Below are positions 25,891-38,019 of a stretch of 64,000 nucleotides of DNA, one piece after another. The stretch covers positions 1,151,370,050 through 1,151,434,049 of the forward strand of contig OY728165.1 of the NCBI GenBank assembly GCA_963277665.1. The letters run 5' to 3'. The DNA is from Viscum album. Its lineage: Eukaryota > Streptophyta > Magnoliopsida > Santalales > Viscaceae. Numbering within the stretch: position 1 is the stretch's first letter; the number at the start of each line of letters is the position of its first letter. A program made the position numbers and the translations under genes. A model generated the notes under the pieces. That model worked only from the letters and a program-made list of their open reading frames with translations, had not been told where the DNA came from and searched no databases.

Positions 25891-28740
25891 GTTCATAATG
25901 ATATAGAAGAGTTTCTAGATATTTTAAGAATTGACGATATGACAATACCCACTCAAGGAAATTTTGAGTTTATGGTAGAGGGGAATTTGTGTGTGTCTAT
26001 AATTAAATTAGATCCCTATAATATGTCTCCTATGAGGATATGGGATTTGAGGTTTTAGGAGAATGATCTAATATATAGGGGGATCATTTTTCCATTCATG
26101 TCCCCAAGGGTTGATCCAGTTATATTCATCAAATTGGCCAATGGTAATCTTATTTTTTTATATTCTAGTAGATTATGAATTAGGTGATGTTCAATAATTG
26201 TTCCCCAAATCTGAGGAATGATGATTTTTTGTCCAATTAAGTGTGGATATATAGTTTTTGAATAACATTCAGTGGTATAGATGTCACTTGCAGAGGGTGA
26301 AAGACAATAATGACCCAATGTCTTCCTTCAACTGTAGGAGTGAGAACATCATGTTTTTGTCCCTTATATTCAATGTAATGAACGCACAATCCATTTTTAT
26401 GGAATTCATGAACTCCATGTTATATGTATTCCTAGACCATAATGTCATTGAATTCATCGATGATATCTTGATATACTTATTTCAATAGATGGATCATGAT
26501 GTGAATCTCAGATATTTCTTATAGGTTCTACAACACTGCCAGATATATTAAAAGTAATCCATGTGTGCGTTTTGATGCATGAGATGAATTAATTGGGTTA
26601 TTTGGTTTCTTATTAAGGTATGGAAGTGGACCGATAAAAGTAATTGAATTTTTTTTCTTGGAAGGAATCGAATGTCATTTAAAAATATTGTGGTTTACTT
26701 GGTCTTACATGCCAATATCAAATGATTGTTCATGATTTCCATGAACCTATAGAATTAGGAATATTGTTGAGTTGGAATGAACTGTATTTTATGTTGACTA
26801 ATTAGTGAAATGATGCATTTTTTTACATAATAGTGATGTTTTTTAGTACTCCAATGCTTTAGTGTCTATAGTAGGGTGTGTTTGTTTTGGTATCTATGAC
26901 ATAAATTTTTTGCATTAGGATGCGTATTGCCTTAGGAAAGAGAATTTACCGCTAATAGGTATAGGGTGATGCATCCCCATTACATTACAATTCAACCAAT
27001 TATCTGTAGTTGGTGTTAGTTTTTTTCACTAATGTTATATTGGTATGACCTCATTGTTAATCAAAATGCGGTATTAAGAAACAATAATAACATTAAATAG
27101 TATTAGTGATATTTGAATCTTCTCTAATAGTGTTGGATCTAGTTTCCTCAAAATAATTAATTTTGATCATGCATACCCTGAGATAGGGGATCCATTTTTT
27201 ATCTATTAAGTTTGACATCATTATAATATATTGTTCATGAGTCTACATGTTTTTGGAAAGGGATATATGAGCTTTTAGTAGTGAATCATGATTCCAGATA
27301 GAGTAGTGGTCACCATTTAAATTATTATATTACACTATAATTATTTTTCTCAGGGAATATATAGAAGTTTAGTGAGGATACTAATTGGAAGAGGAGATGT
27401 GTAATAATGATATCCATGGTGATTCTACAACGGGATGGTATAAGGATCGTTTTCATGGGGTTTTTATAGGAGATGTTTTCATTTATATAAATGATTGATG
27501 GCGGAATTATCCATGAGTTTCTCAGATTGAATTTAGTTCTAAATACTACTGTAAAATATATTTCTCATGCCTTGAGGAGGAATCTTTGTGTCCTAGGAAG
27601 AAAATGTCACTCATGGAGTATTTGGTGAGATATTTTGTTTTTCAATGGGTGAAAGTGGATAACTATGATCATCATGATTTTTTGGAACCCTTATATTTTT
27701 TGAGTGGAGATTGAATTTTTTCTCAAATGACTTCATTACTATGTTACCATATGATCAGAGATATTGTGATACAGTTAGGGTAATAGTGGTCTGCATTATT
27801 ATGTCATATCAACTTTTTGTTATATGAGATTTAAATACTAACAATTATTTTAGAGATAATATATTGATAATGTTTTTTAGCATTATGTGATACTACAGAA
27901 CATCCTCTTTACTTGGGATCATTTTTTTCATCATTATTATATAGGGATTTAAAACATTATTTTGGATCTCATTTGAATCAAATCACTAATTTCAACATTC
28001 AAAACATATTGAAGTATGTATATAGACATCAAATTTTAGAGGATATGTTTTGAGGTTCCATCTTTGACATTACTGGATCGTGAGTAATGTACCTAACATT
28101 TTTCCATTTTTTATAAAACTAACTGTCAACCTTCCATTTTAATGTAGCCATTTGATTAATTTTATGGAATACCATTTCAATATTTGTAATACATGACAGA
28201 GGATAGGGATTCATCCGTTCTTGGTACAGATGTGGTATAGATCATGAATGAGAGGATAATATTTGTAAGAGAGTATAAACGGTTAGAAAAATACCATTAG
28301 TTGTCCTATAATGATTATGGGTGGAGCCTCTTGGAGGTCAGGGATGGTGATCATGTGTTATTTAGAGTATGGATGCAATGTGGTTCATGAATTCCTGGAA
28401 TGTAGAGTAAGAAAAATCACTATTTTTTTGTTCCCGTTGATGTTTTTTGGTGATTTCGTAAGGTAGGATATCATATGTAGTTAACATCATGATTGGAGAG
28501 AATCCATGATGTCTTATACATAATCCATTTTTAGGTATTTTGATGATGAAACCCACATAATTTACTAGATATTGTTGAATATCAAGGATAATATGATGAT
28601 CATGGAGTGACTATTAGTGTTCCAAGATCATGAAGAGACTGTGTTGTATGGATTAACCATTCCACTGATTTATGTGTTCTGGATACATTGTGTCTGGGAG
28701 GGTTGTACATGGAAGATACACACACATATGTGTTCCGGGT
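25891..28740 (+). pseudogene. pol: Fossil pol: RT, integrase C-terminus and chromodomain
   Basis: Read through stops and frameshifts this is a Ty3/Gypsy polyprotein. At 25891-26145 in one frame: EEFLDILRIDD, then DPYNMSPMRIWDLR, a TAG, LIYRGIIFPFMSPRVDPV and VIFIKLANGNL, matching the start of gypsy RT. After a frameshift, 26258-26488 holds FMEFMNSMLYVFLDHNV and the palm catalytic motif EFIDDILIY (26451-26477), with both aspartates intact. MDHDVNLRYFL follows at 26489, and LGYLVSY and GLLGLTCQYQ mark the thumb. RNase H and most of integrase (about 26900-28300) are too decayed to assign. VRDGDHVLFRV (near 28340-28372), then VGYHM and LERIHDVLYI (to 28526) match the integrase C-terminal region. 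A chromodomain fossil ends it at 28618-28731. No functional product is possible. Confidence 0.85.
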
Positions 28741-29599
28741 ACAAAATAATATTTTGTGATTTTATTTTCCATGTTTGTTTTTTATGGATGATGTAATGTA
28801 TTGATTTTTCTTTTTTATAATGCTTGGTTATTTCTTGTTATAGTGATGTATTATTTAGTACATGACATGTGAGGAAAAAAAATACCTAAATCCTAGTCAT
28901 GACATGTTATTCAATAAAACGATTATAATAACAAGAGTGATTCAGTGCCTCCTAATGGGGATAATATCTTAATATGGAAGGTAAAATTACTTGAATTTCA
29001 TTTTTCAGGTAGTGTTGTGTATTGGATTCAGTGGTGGTTGGTTTTGTTTTTGTGAAGGTTTATATGGATCTTTTGTTGGCTATGTGGACTGTGGTGGTAT
29101 GTGGCTTATACCCGATGAGTGGTTTTGGGTTGAGTGATATATTATGGTTTTTTGTGGTGATGTAGTCAGGTAGGTTGTTTTGTGGAAATTATGGTTTGTC
29201 TACATTTTTCGGTCATAATTTTTTGATGTAACTAGTGACTTCTGAGGTATCTCATATGGTTTTTGTTTGATCCAATTTCATTTAAGGATTGTTTTGTAGT
29301 CCCATGGTAAAGAGTCATTACAAATCTATTTAGTGTAATTCTATGTTCCTTTATAAAACATTACATTCCTTATATTTTTTGTAATGTTTATAGAGAATTT
29401 TATTGAGGGTCTAGTTGACATGGAGCTATGGTTGTGAAAAAACATGCAGTTTTTGGGGTAAAAGTTTACATTATGATAAAATTTTATTTTCGATCTTTAC
29501 AGGATATATATTTATGGAATGTGTATGTCATGTGGAAAATAATTAAAATAGTTTTTACATTGTAAAATATGGTTATATTATATAAATATATTTTTATGG
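28741..29599 (+). other. Junction between fossil pol and fossil 3' LTR
   Basis: T/G-rich sequence following the chromodomain. The polypurine tract and LTR start should be here but are not recognisable. No gene seen. Confidence 0.5.
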
Positions 29600-31560
29600 G
29601 GAAACATGAAAATTTGTGAAAGCTCAACATCCTTGGTTTTTATGGTGTAAAATGGTTTAAAAATGTTTTTTCTCAAGAACGTGTTGGTTTTATGCTGACA
29701 AGGGGTTATTCATGCCATATTTTGAGTGAGTTTTAGATTGTCTATAACCCTTTTTTTGAAGAATTGTAATTTATTAAACCAATCTTCCACTCATTTTACT
29801 AATGAACCATAGTCAATGTTGGGAGGTTTTATAAAAAATCGTCCTCCAACCAGATCCTTGGGTTCTTATGGTATCTTAATGGAAATCATGGTCGAGTTCA
29901 TTCAAATTTATACATGATTTTCTATATGTTATTCTTCTAGTGTCTACTATGGTGGTGGTGTTTCATTGGGTTGTTCTTTCAATGATTTTTATTATAGCCT
30001 TTGATGTGTGGAAAGTTAGATTGGGGTTTCCATTCACAATTGATTTGTGTGGTTTGTTTCTCCATTACCATGTTATGTGTAGTGATATTTGAATTCTTCC
30101 TTGTGGTATTGGATCCTCATTATCATTTTTAATACATCATATGTTTTTGGATTTAATTATTTTAATCCAATTTGGGTTGATACTAATGATTATATTCAAT
30201 ATTATTTTAATTAGAATTACTGAATTTGATGGGCATGGGGGGGATATCCCTCACTACAGCTTGGGGTTATGTTTTGATTACTATTTTTTCAATACCTATT
30301 TCAAATGCTAATAATTAAGTTTTTTGGGTCCTTATATTCACTATATAGGATTTTTGTCAAGAACCTTCCGATGTTGTTTAGTGAAGGCACCCTGAATAAA
30401 TGGATAATGAATGTATATATAGATAATAAATAGGTTCATAGAGTATTTAGTTTATTCGATAATTGGTAATATAAATATTAATATAATTTGATAAAAGGCC
30501 CTGAATATTGGTATAAGGAATGATGTGTTACTATTTTTTATGTTTTCTTCATTAAGTTTCCTTATGTGGATCAGGATATTGTGTTGGTATATGAGTGACA
30601 TGTTGGCATGTGTGGTTTCTGGGGATGTGATGTGATGTGGTTGGATAGTATAAACTGATATTAAAAAATATGTGTTGTGGAGTGTAGAGGTTGTGGTAAA
30701 CCATTTTGTGGGTGTGTGTAATGGTTTTTGGTCAGCTGGTTTTGTTCTAAGATAAGGAAGTGGTCTATGATGTGTTTTGTAATGTCTTTGATTTTAGTTT
30801 TTGGTTCATAATGGTTCTGTTGTGACATTTTCCATATGTGGGGGTATGTTGTGCATTTTGGTGTTGTTGTGCGACGTTGTTGTGGTTGTTTTATAAGGAT
30901 GGTTTAGCTAATATGTAATAGTGAAGATAATTGATGTTTGATGGAAAATTTGTATAGTGAAATATTGGTGATAGTTTCATAGTTATCAATGGAATTAATC
31001 GTGATTCTAAATAAAAAATATTAAATGAATGGTTTGGTTATTGAATATAGAGGTATAGAAGATGATATGTAGTGAATGGATGAATTATTAATAGTGGTAT
31101 AGAGTGTGGTTGAATTTTGGGGTGTTTGACTTGTGTGGTGGTTGTGTAATATGTTTCATATTGTGGTTAAAGATGTTTCAATGATTGGTTTAATGTATGG
31201 TGGTGGTGAGAAGTTGTTTGCATATGTAGTTATAGTAAATATTAGAGTTTGGAATGTGTTCTATCAATATATCTTGTATGTTTACCATCGTTTTATATGA
31301 ACCCCACTCGATTTAGACAATCATATCCACCCTAAGAGGTTATTAGTTTTTATTTATTCCCATAACAACATGAAAGTTGGTGATAAAGATGGCTGGATAC
31401 CCCCTCTTTCCCACACTTCCTTCGACTATGATGGATAAAGTGCCTGCAAAAGATATTTTCTAAATTGGCCTAGGTGTCATTGATTGAGATTATATTCATG
31501 TGGAAATGAAGAGACATGATGTGATGGTACATGATGATTTCAATAGTTTCCAAACCTTGA
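29600..31560 (+). repeat. Recognisable part of the diverged 3' LTR (ancient chromovirus)
   Basis: Collinear with 21300-23200. Clear pairs include TATCAATGGAATTAATCG near 30985 against TATCAATTGAATAAATTT near 22637, and GATATGTAGTGAATGGAT near 31064 against GATATGTGGTGAATCTAT near 22711. Similarity fades past about 31560, so the end is not placed. Confidence 0.7.
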
Positions 31561-34500
31561 AATTGTGGGGTAGGTTTGGATGCACCCCAACAAACATTAG
31601 AGATTTAACAGGTTTCATAGGTTGAGATATGATTTGATGTGTCGTGATGTGATACCAATGGAAGGGATGTGAGAATAGAAAGATTTAAATTGGGGTGTGA
31701 TTTCCTAAAATCTGTGCGGAAGAAGTAATATGACTAATTAAATTATTATGATCTTATTTTTATATCACTATGCTCCTTGAATGATTTGGTGTGAGTTCCA
31801 CTATGAGGATGGTATTACGTAGTTGAACTATTTTGGTTCTTGTTTGTTCTTTTATTTTTTCATTAGTTCATTAGCTTGACTTTTTCAAATGTTTATCTGA
31901 GACATTGGTTGTGTCCCGAATGATTATATTTTGTATGTAACCCATTCATATATAATCTATTTTTATGTTTGTATGAAGAATTTGGGGAATGATGAGGAAA
32001 TTTATATCTTAGTTATTGGATCTGCTATTGAGTTTCTCTATTTGAGTTGTCTTTTGGTGTTTTATATTAATGAAATTTATTTGTATCTGTTAACATTTTT
32101 GATGTACTGTATGATAGTTTTGACATTATTTTATATCATCTTATAGAGTTTCTTGGTGTTTTTAACCTATATATGTATCATGTTCAATTATTGAGTTTAA
32201 TTCTTCATATTTATACTATTTTTAGACCGTTACTTCTAGTCACTAACCTGGGTTCTACTAGTGTCAAGAATCAGGGTTCATTATCACTATTCCTTCATTA
32301 ATTTATCTTCGCTTCAAGGGTACTATAAAATAAAAATGGTGAGTTTTATAAAATTATAAAATACTCCTTAAAAAATGAGGTTTTTTCTTAGTGATTACCA
32401 TTTCTCTAATAGAGAAGTTGAGAGTGGATAATTGATTTAATATCAATTATATCTGAACTAGTACAAATATATTTGTAATTTTTAATTTTTAGCTACATTG
32501 TATATATAATAATTCTTTTTCAACCACATATTAATAAAGTGAACTTGTTATATAATTCCCATGTTCATATACTGTATTACTAAAAACTAATTTAATTAAT
32601 ATATATAAGTTTTAAAATAATCTTTCTACTCCCCCAATTAGCCACAATATCATCTCCTTACATACTGATACATGATTATGGTTACTCTTGTCCCTCCACT
32701 ACACACTATCAATTATCTATCAAGGATTTTTGAGTATTGAGGGATACTTTTATTTTCATTTAATGTGATGTTATTTTTTGATATGCTAATATGGGGGTCA
32801 GAAATGAGGAACGTATCTAAGAGTTTATTTTTTTCTGGGAAAATTTCCTACCATGTTAACTATAATATAACTTATTTTAAAGATTATGTTTTAAATTAAA
32901 TAGGAAAGTAGAACGTACAAATTTGTTTCATAGGAATATGATCATTAAAAAACTATTATTTAATATATATGGATTTAATTCCAATCAAGTGAGAAAGCCG
33001 AGATATGCTTGTCTCACCTAGTTTCCTCTTGATAGATATGTTAGTATCCATTCTGCATAACCTGGGAAAAAGGTATTACCCAATGATCAATCTGGGTGGT
33101 CTATTTAGCTGCATAGAATTGAATATAATTTCAATTATTGTTTCATTAATATACTATAATGTTATTATAATTAACAGTCCATGGGGAAGGATCAATATCT
33201 ATTGTTTAATACTGTATTTTAGTGATAATGGTCGAATACGTAGATATTCTCACATCCACTCTATTTTTTTGTAATGGATAATATAGGATGATTTTTAATT
33301 AATTGGTTAAGGGATATATATCATTTATTATATATTATAGAGAAGTAGGAATCATGAAATTTTATTAAAGAATATGACCATCTTCTTATGAATCTTATTC
33401 CAAAAATAAAGAAATATGATATCCAATAATGGATATCCATCTGAAATCATATAATTTAAAATTTATTATTATATTTAAAATATATTATAAATGATAACTA
33501 CAAAATGTTTTTATATTCTACCCTAACTGGAAAATCATATTTTAAATTTGGTAAATAATAATTTAACGTTCCTTATACATATTAAATAATTTTATTACTC
33601 ATATATAAATGTATTTGTTGGTAATAAAATATGTTGGCCATCCATAATAAATTATATTAAAAAAATAGAGAAATTGAAATCAATTATACCAAATGTGTAT
33701 AAAAAGGATATATTCTTGTAAATGGTCAATATGAATATTTATTCTATGAATTTTTTTTTAATGGAACCCCCATTAATGAATATTAATAAGAAATTATTTA
33801 CTAATCATAAACATTAAGAATAAAATATTATTTAATACTACTTAAAAATAAATAATAACTTGTTTATTATATTTAATAAATAAGTAATAATTGATTTAAT
33901 TATTGGAATAATAATTTTTCTTGTAATCATAAATGTATGAATAAAAAATTAAAAATTTTCAATCAAATTTAGTGTGTGGTATACATAGGACTTATTATAT
34001 GACTATATACCAAATGAAATTTTTGTTGATGAAATATCTCATAAAAATGGATTTTATGCACATAGGAAAAGATATAATATTTAAAGTTAATACCTTATAT
34101 AATCATATGTATTATGAAAATGGTATCTATAAGATTTTAAGAATTATAATCCTTTTTTGTCTTTTTAGATATCATATGATTATCTCATTCACAAACAAGT
34201 TTACTTCAGTAATGCCCACGTTTTGTGGGTTAATTTTTAGGGACATGGAATATATCCATGGTTATTAAAAATGATATTCTGGTTTGTTATTTATAAATTT
34301 ATATAAATTGATTTCAATGAAAAAAAAAAATTAGTTTTTGCATCAACTTGTTTTTCAAATTGGTTGTTTACCCAATAATCCATTTTTCCCATATATGTTA
34401 TTGATTGATGGTGTAATAAGTTCATTTGTGTCATATAGTCCCTTGCATGGTCAGAAATGGTGATGGATTTGTTAATTTATTTTAAATTAAATGAATATAG

Positions 34501-37500
34501 GTCTCTATTTTCCTAGATTCATAATTGAAATCACTTTAATATAATATAATATTTTTTACTATAGTGGGGAAGAATCATTTCGAAATGGTTTTGTGGACTC
34601 TTCACAATGTATTTGTGTATGTTTTGAGGTTTTTGGGATCTACCTGTTAACACAAATATCTCTTAAAATTTTACCTTTTCCTCTCAATATATCCTTGTGT
34701 GTTTATATGTAAATATTGTATAACATTTTTTATCACTAAAAGATAATGATTCAGTTAATGGAATGAATATTAGACTAAAAAAATTAAAATTTTATAAAAC
34801 TATGAACTGTACTCTCTGTCTCAGACCAGGAAAAGGGATCATATAATATTTTATTACATTATTTTATATTGTTTATTCTAGTTCATATTGATAGATAATT
34901 AATAAATTAATTTCTTTTTCTGTGGTTTCCAAAAATATAAATATGGGAATTTCCATAAATTTAATTACTAGGTAGACCGGATAAATCCATTTTTGATGTT
35001 CGATACAATAACTATGTGTAATATATTAATTATTATCTATTGAGGACAAATTATTTTAATTCATATGCAAATTTTTACATATAACAAATAAGGGTTTATA
35101 GATAAAGAAATTATGAATGAAATTTAATATTTTCATAAGAAATGATTTAAAAAAGAAATTATAAATATGAAAAAAATTGAATATGTGAACTGATTATTTC
35201 TTTGGATTATATATATATATATATATTTCAATGGAGAATTTATTATAATAAAAACGAATACTATTGATTTCAAATATATCCTTTTCAAAAAGATTGGAAA
35301 ATATGAATATTTTAAAAAAATTATGTAAAAACATATTTCATAAATTTCATTATATTGAATGAATTGATATACAAGGTCCATATCAATTTTTGTAGTAAAA
35401 TATATTTATTGTGTGAAAGTAATAAATTGTTTTACTAAAACTATACTTTAAAACCTCTTTTTTGTGTCCATATGGTTTATTGAAAGTTGATATTTCTTTA
35501 ACTTGAAAAACTATTTGAGTGGTTCAGAAAAATTAAGACACCATCTACGATGTCATGTAGGATATTTGAGCAGGGACTCAAACTTTACATAATCATTAAT
35601 GTGACGGAACATGGGAAATGTTCATTTTAAAATTTTTATTCATATGAATAAATGGAATTTATTTATTTTTAATCAGAGAGATTTTATATTAGATATTTAT
35701 AAAAATATATATTCCAGTATATTTTGGATTAATACGTAAATATTTATTTTGATTATGATAAAAATCTATATCATTAAAACTATAGAAAAATATATTTTAT
35801 TTAATTAAAATTTTTCGCATGGAAACAACGATTAAATGAAATAATTTACACATAGTGTTTTAAATAAATAACATTTGATATATTTAGATTCCATGAAAAA
35901 TGATGTGTAGAAAAATACAATTAAAAAATTATAGATTTAATGAAATGTTATTTCTAATGATTTATTAAATTTAATTTGGACATCCCCTCTCTTAGACACA
36001 TATGTTTGTAATTTATATATTATAATATTGTAGTACTCAGAAATACATGTTAAATTCACATTACATTATGAATCATATTTTTGGATATAGGTAATTGGAT
36101 TATATTATACTCAATTACTTGTGTATTGTAGTTTCCGTAATTAGTTTTGGTGATACGGTAAAATATTTTTCAAGACATATTAATTTTAATTTTTTATTTA
36201 TGATTTTAAAAGTTGCATTATATTTCATGTCTTTTAAAAAAGTATTTTTATTCTAATAAAATTTATTGTTCAGGTTATTTATAAGTAAAATGATTTTACA
36301 AGAACATGTATGAGTTATATTTTCTTACATTTGAGAAATTAAATCTATTCTTTTCTTACATTTTCCCCTCCAGTTATTGTAGAAAATATCTATAAATTTG
36401 GTAAAATGATTTAGTTAAAGTTTCATCTTAACTAGGGGATTAGGATTTGATCTATGAGGTTATAGTGCAATGAAATTTTATGAACATTGGGTTTTTGATT
36501 TTGGCAATGCGATGTTATAATGCCTTGTCTAATATTCTTGATGGGACTCAACACATACCATAAAAAAATTATAGCTATCATTTTAATGTAAAAAAATCAT
36601 ACAGTATAAAGATTGTGCAAATAAAAGAATAACAGTCTTCATGTAGGATTATATTATTCCACATTAACCCATGTTATGACATATCATGTAAGAAACATGC
36701 ATGATTGTATGCATTATATAGACTGTTTATCATAACAAGAATTTAAATGAAAACATTTGATACATGAAAAGGTATTTCTATAAATGAATTGATTGATCTT
36801 TGGAAATGTTATATTCATTTATTTAATTTTAGGAATTGGATAAAATAGTTCTAAAACATTAATATAACATTGAGAAAAACTATTGTCCATGAAATTTTCC
36901 AAGGAATAAGATTCCACCTTTTTATTTCTTTGAATATGGAATAATATCCTGAGTAATTTCTTATGATATATTTTGTTTTAATTGAATTTTGTTTATTTTA
37001 TAAAAAATATTCTACAATTTTGAGTTTTGGTTTTTATGTGGATTAGGGGAATTTAAAAATTATTATAGTTCCAATTATTCGTTGGTGTGGTTAATGAAAG
37101 GTAAAGTGTTCTCTTATGGAACCTCTATTTATTGAAGGGAACACGAAATTCATTCATGGAATTAGATTGTGTGTAGATTATGATAGTCTATGAGATTATG
37201 ATATTGATTCATAATCTATAATATAGTATAGTCATTAATTTAAAAGTGGTGTCATTCATTATATATTAAGGAGGGTATGGTGAAAATAAACTATAATATC
37301 TTGGATTCACAAACCTAGAATATAATGATGATTGAATTTAGATAACATATGGTTATGGGGCCAACCTTGATGTGGTGGGATGCCATTAAAGGGTAATGTA
37401 TGAATAATGAACCCCTAAATAAAAGGTTTAATATGATATTTAGTTATATTTAACTTCTAGATGATAAGAATATTTATATTGTAAAAGAGTTTATTAATTT

Positions 37501-38019
37501 TGAGATACAATGTTTTTAGGCCATTATACATTCCATGATACTAACTCAACTAGTTTTTCATATTATAGATATTGTAATTAATGAAAAGGTCAAGGATCAA
37601 ATATTTTATATGATGATATTAATAATGATTCTTTCAATGACTGTTCTTATTGGGATTTCAATGTTTATAGAGGTGATAATTTGGGACACATTAACAAATG
37701 AATATATTTAAATCCTATAGAATACAAGTCCATTTCATAGATTTCATGGTCATGAAAAATAATATTTTTCTAAAATATGAATAACTGTATCGATTTCTAT
37801 GTGGCGTATTATATGTATATTTTTTAGTATTTTCTATTACACCACTTGTGTTTTTTATGTTGATAATAGTGTTCCTAAAAGAATAGTTTTTTATATCCTC
37901 ATCATGTTTGAAATAGATTTTTCTATATAGTAAATTTTTTAAATATTGTAAAATGGTCAAACTATTGTGTAATGGAAGTATATCTAATAAGGAACAAGGA
38001 TAAAAGATGAATGTGTGTC
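31561..38019. other. AT-rich intergenic DNA, no gene seen
   Basis: AT-rich, with scattered short open frames of biased composition (31931-32146, 33005-33274, 33972-34268 on the plus strand; 35133-35381 and 37715-37960 on the minus strand) that show no family resemblance. An AT microsatellite lies at 35208-35227. The stretch RIFEQGLKLYI near 35560 resembles a Gag fragment but is too short to call. Confidence 0.6.

Larger units (their letters stand above)
21300..31560 (+). mobile_element. Ancient, highly decayed Ty3/Gypsy chromovirus, plus strand
   Basis: Three observations support this. A fossil pol with RT, integrase C-terminal and chromodomain motifs lies in the right order at 25891-28740. 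On both sides are T/G-rich regions that resemble each other in collinear order at a nearly constant offset (8320 at 21626/29946, 8333 at 21899/30232, about 8350 at 22632/30980, 8354 at 22946/31300, 8357 at 23041/31398), as the two LTRs of one element would. The second lies just downstream of the chromodomain. Divergence is high, so the ends, primer site and target duplication cannot be placed; the coordinates are the recognisable extent. Confidence 0.8.

Noticed and set aside
31931..34268. Hydrophobic short frames as membrane proteins
   Set aside because: AT-rich DNA gives Phe, Ile, Leu and Tyr-rich frames by chance; no signals or domains were seen.
35548..35615. RIFEQGLKLYI as a Gag fragment
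   Set aside because: Fewer than 15 residues of resemblance without flanking support.
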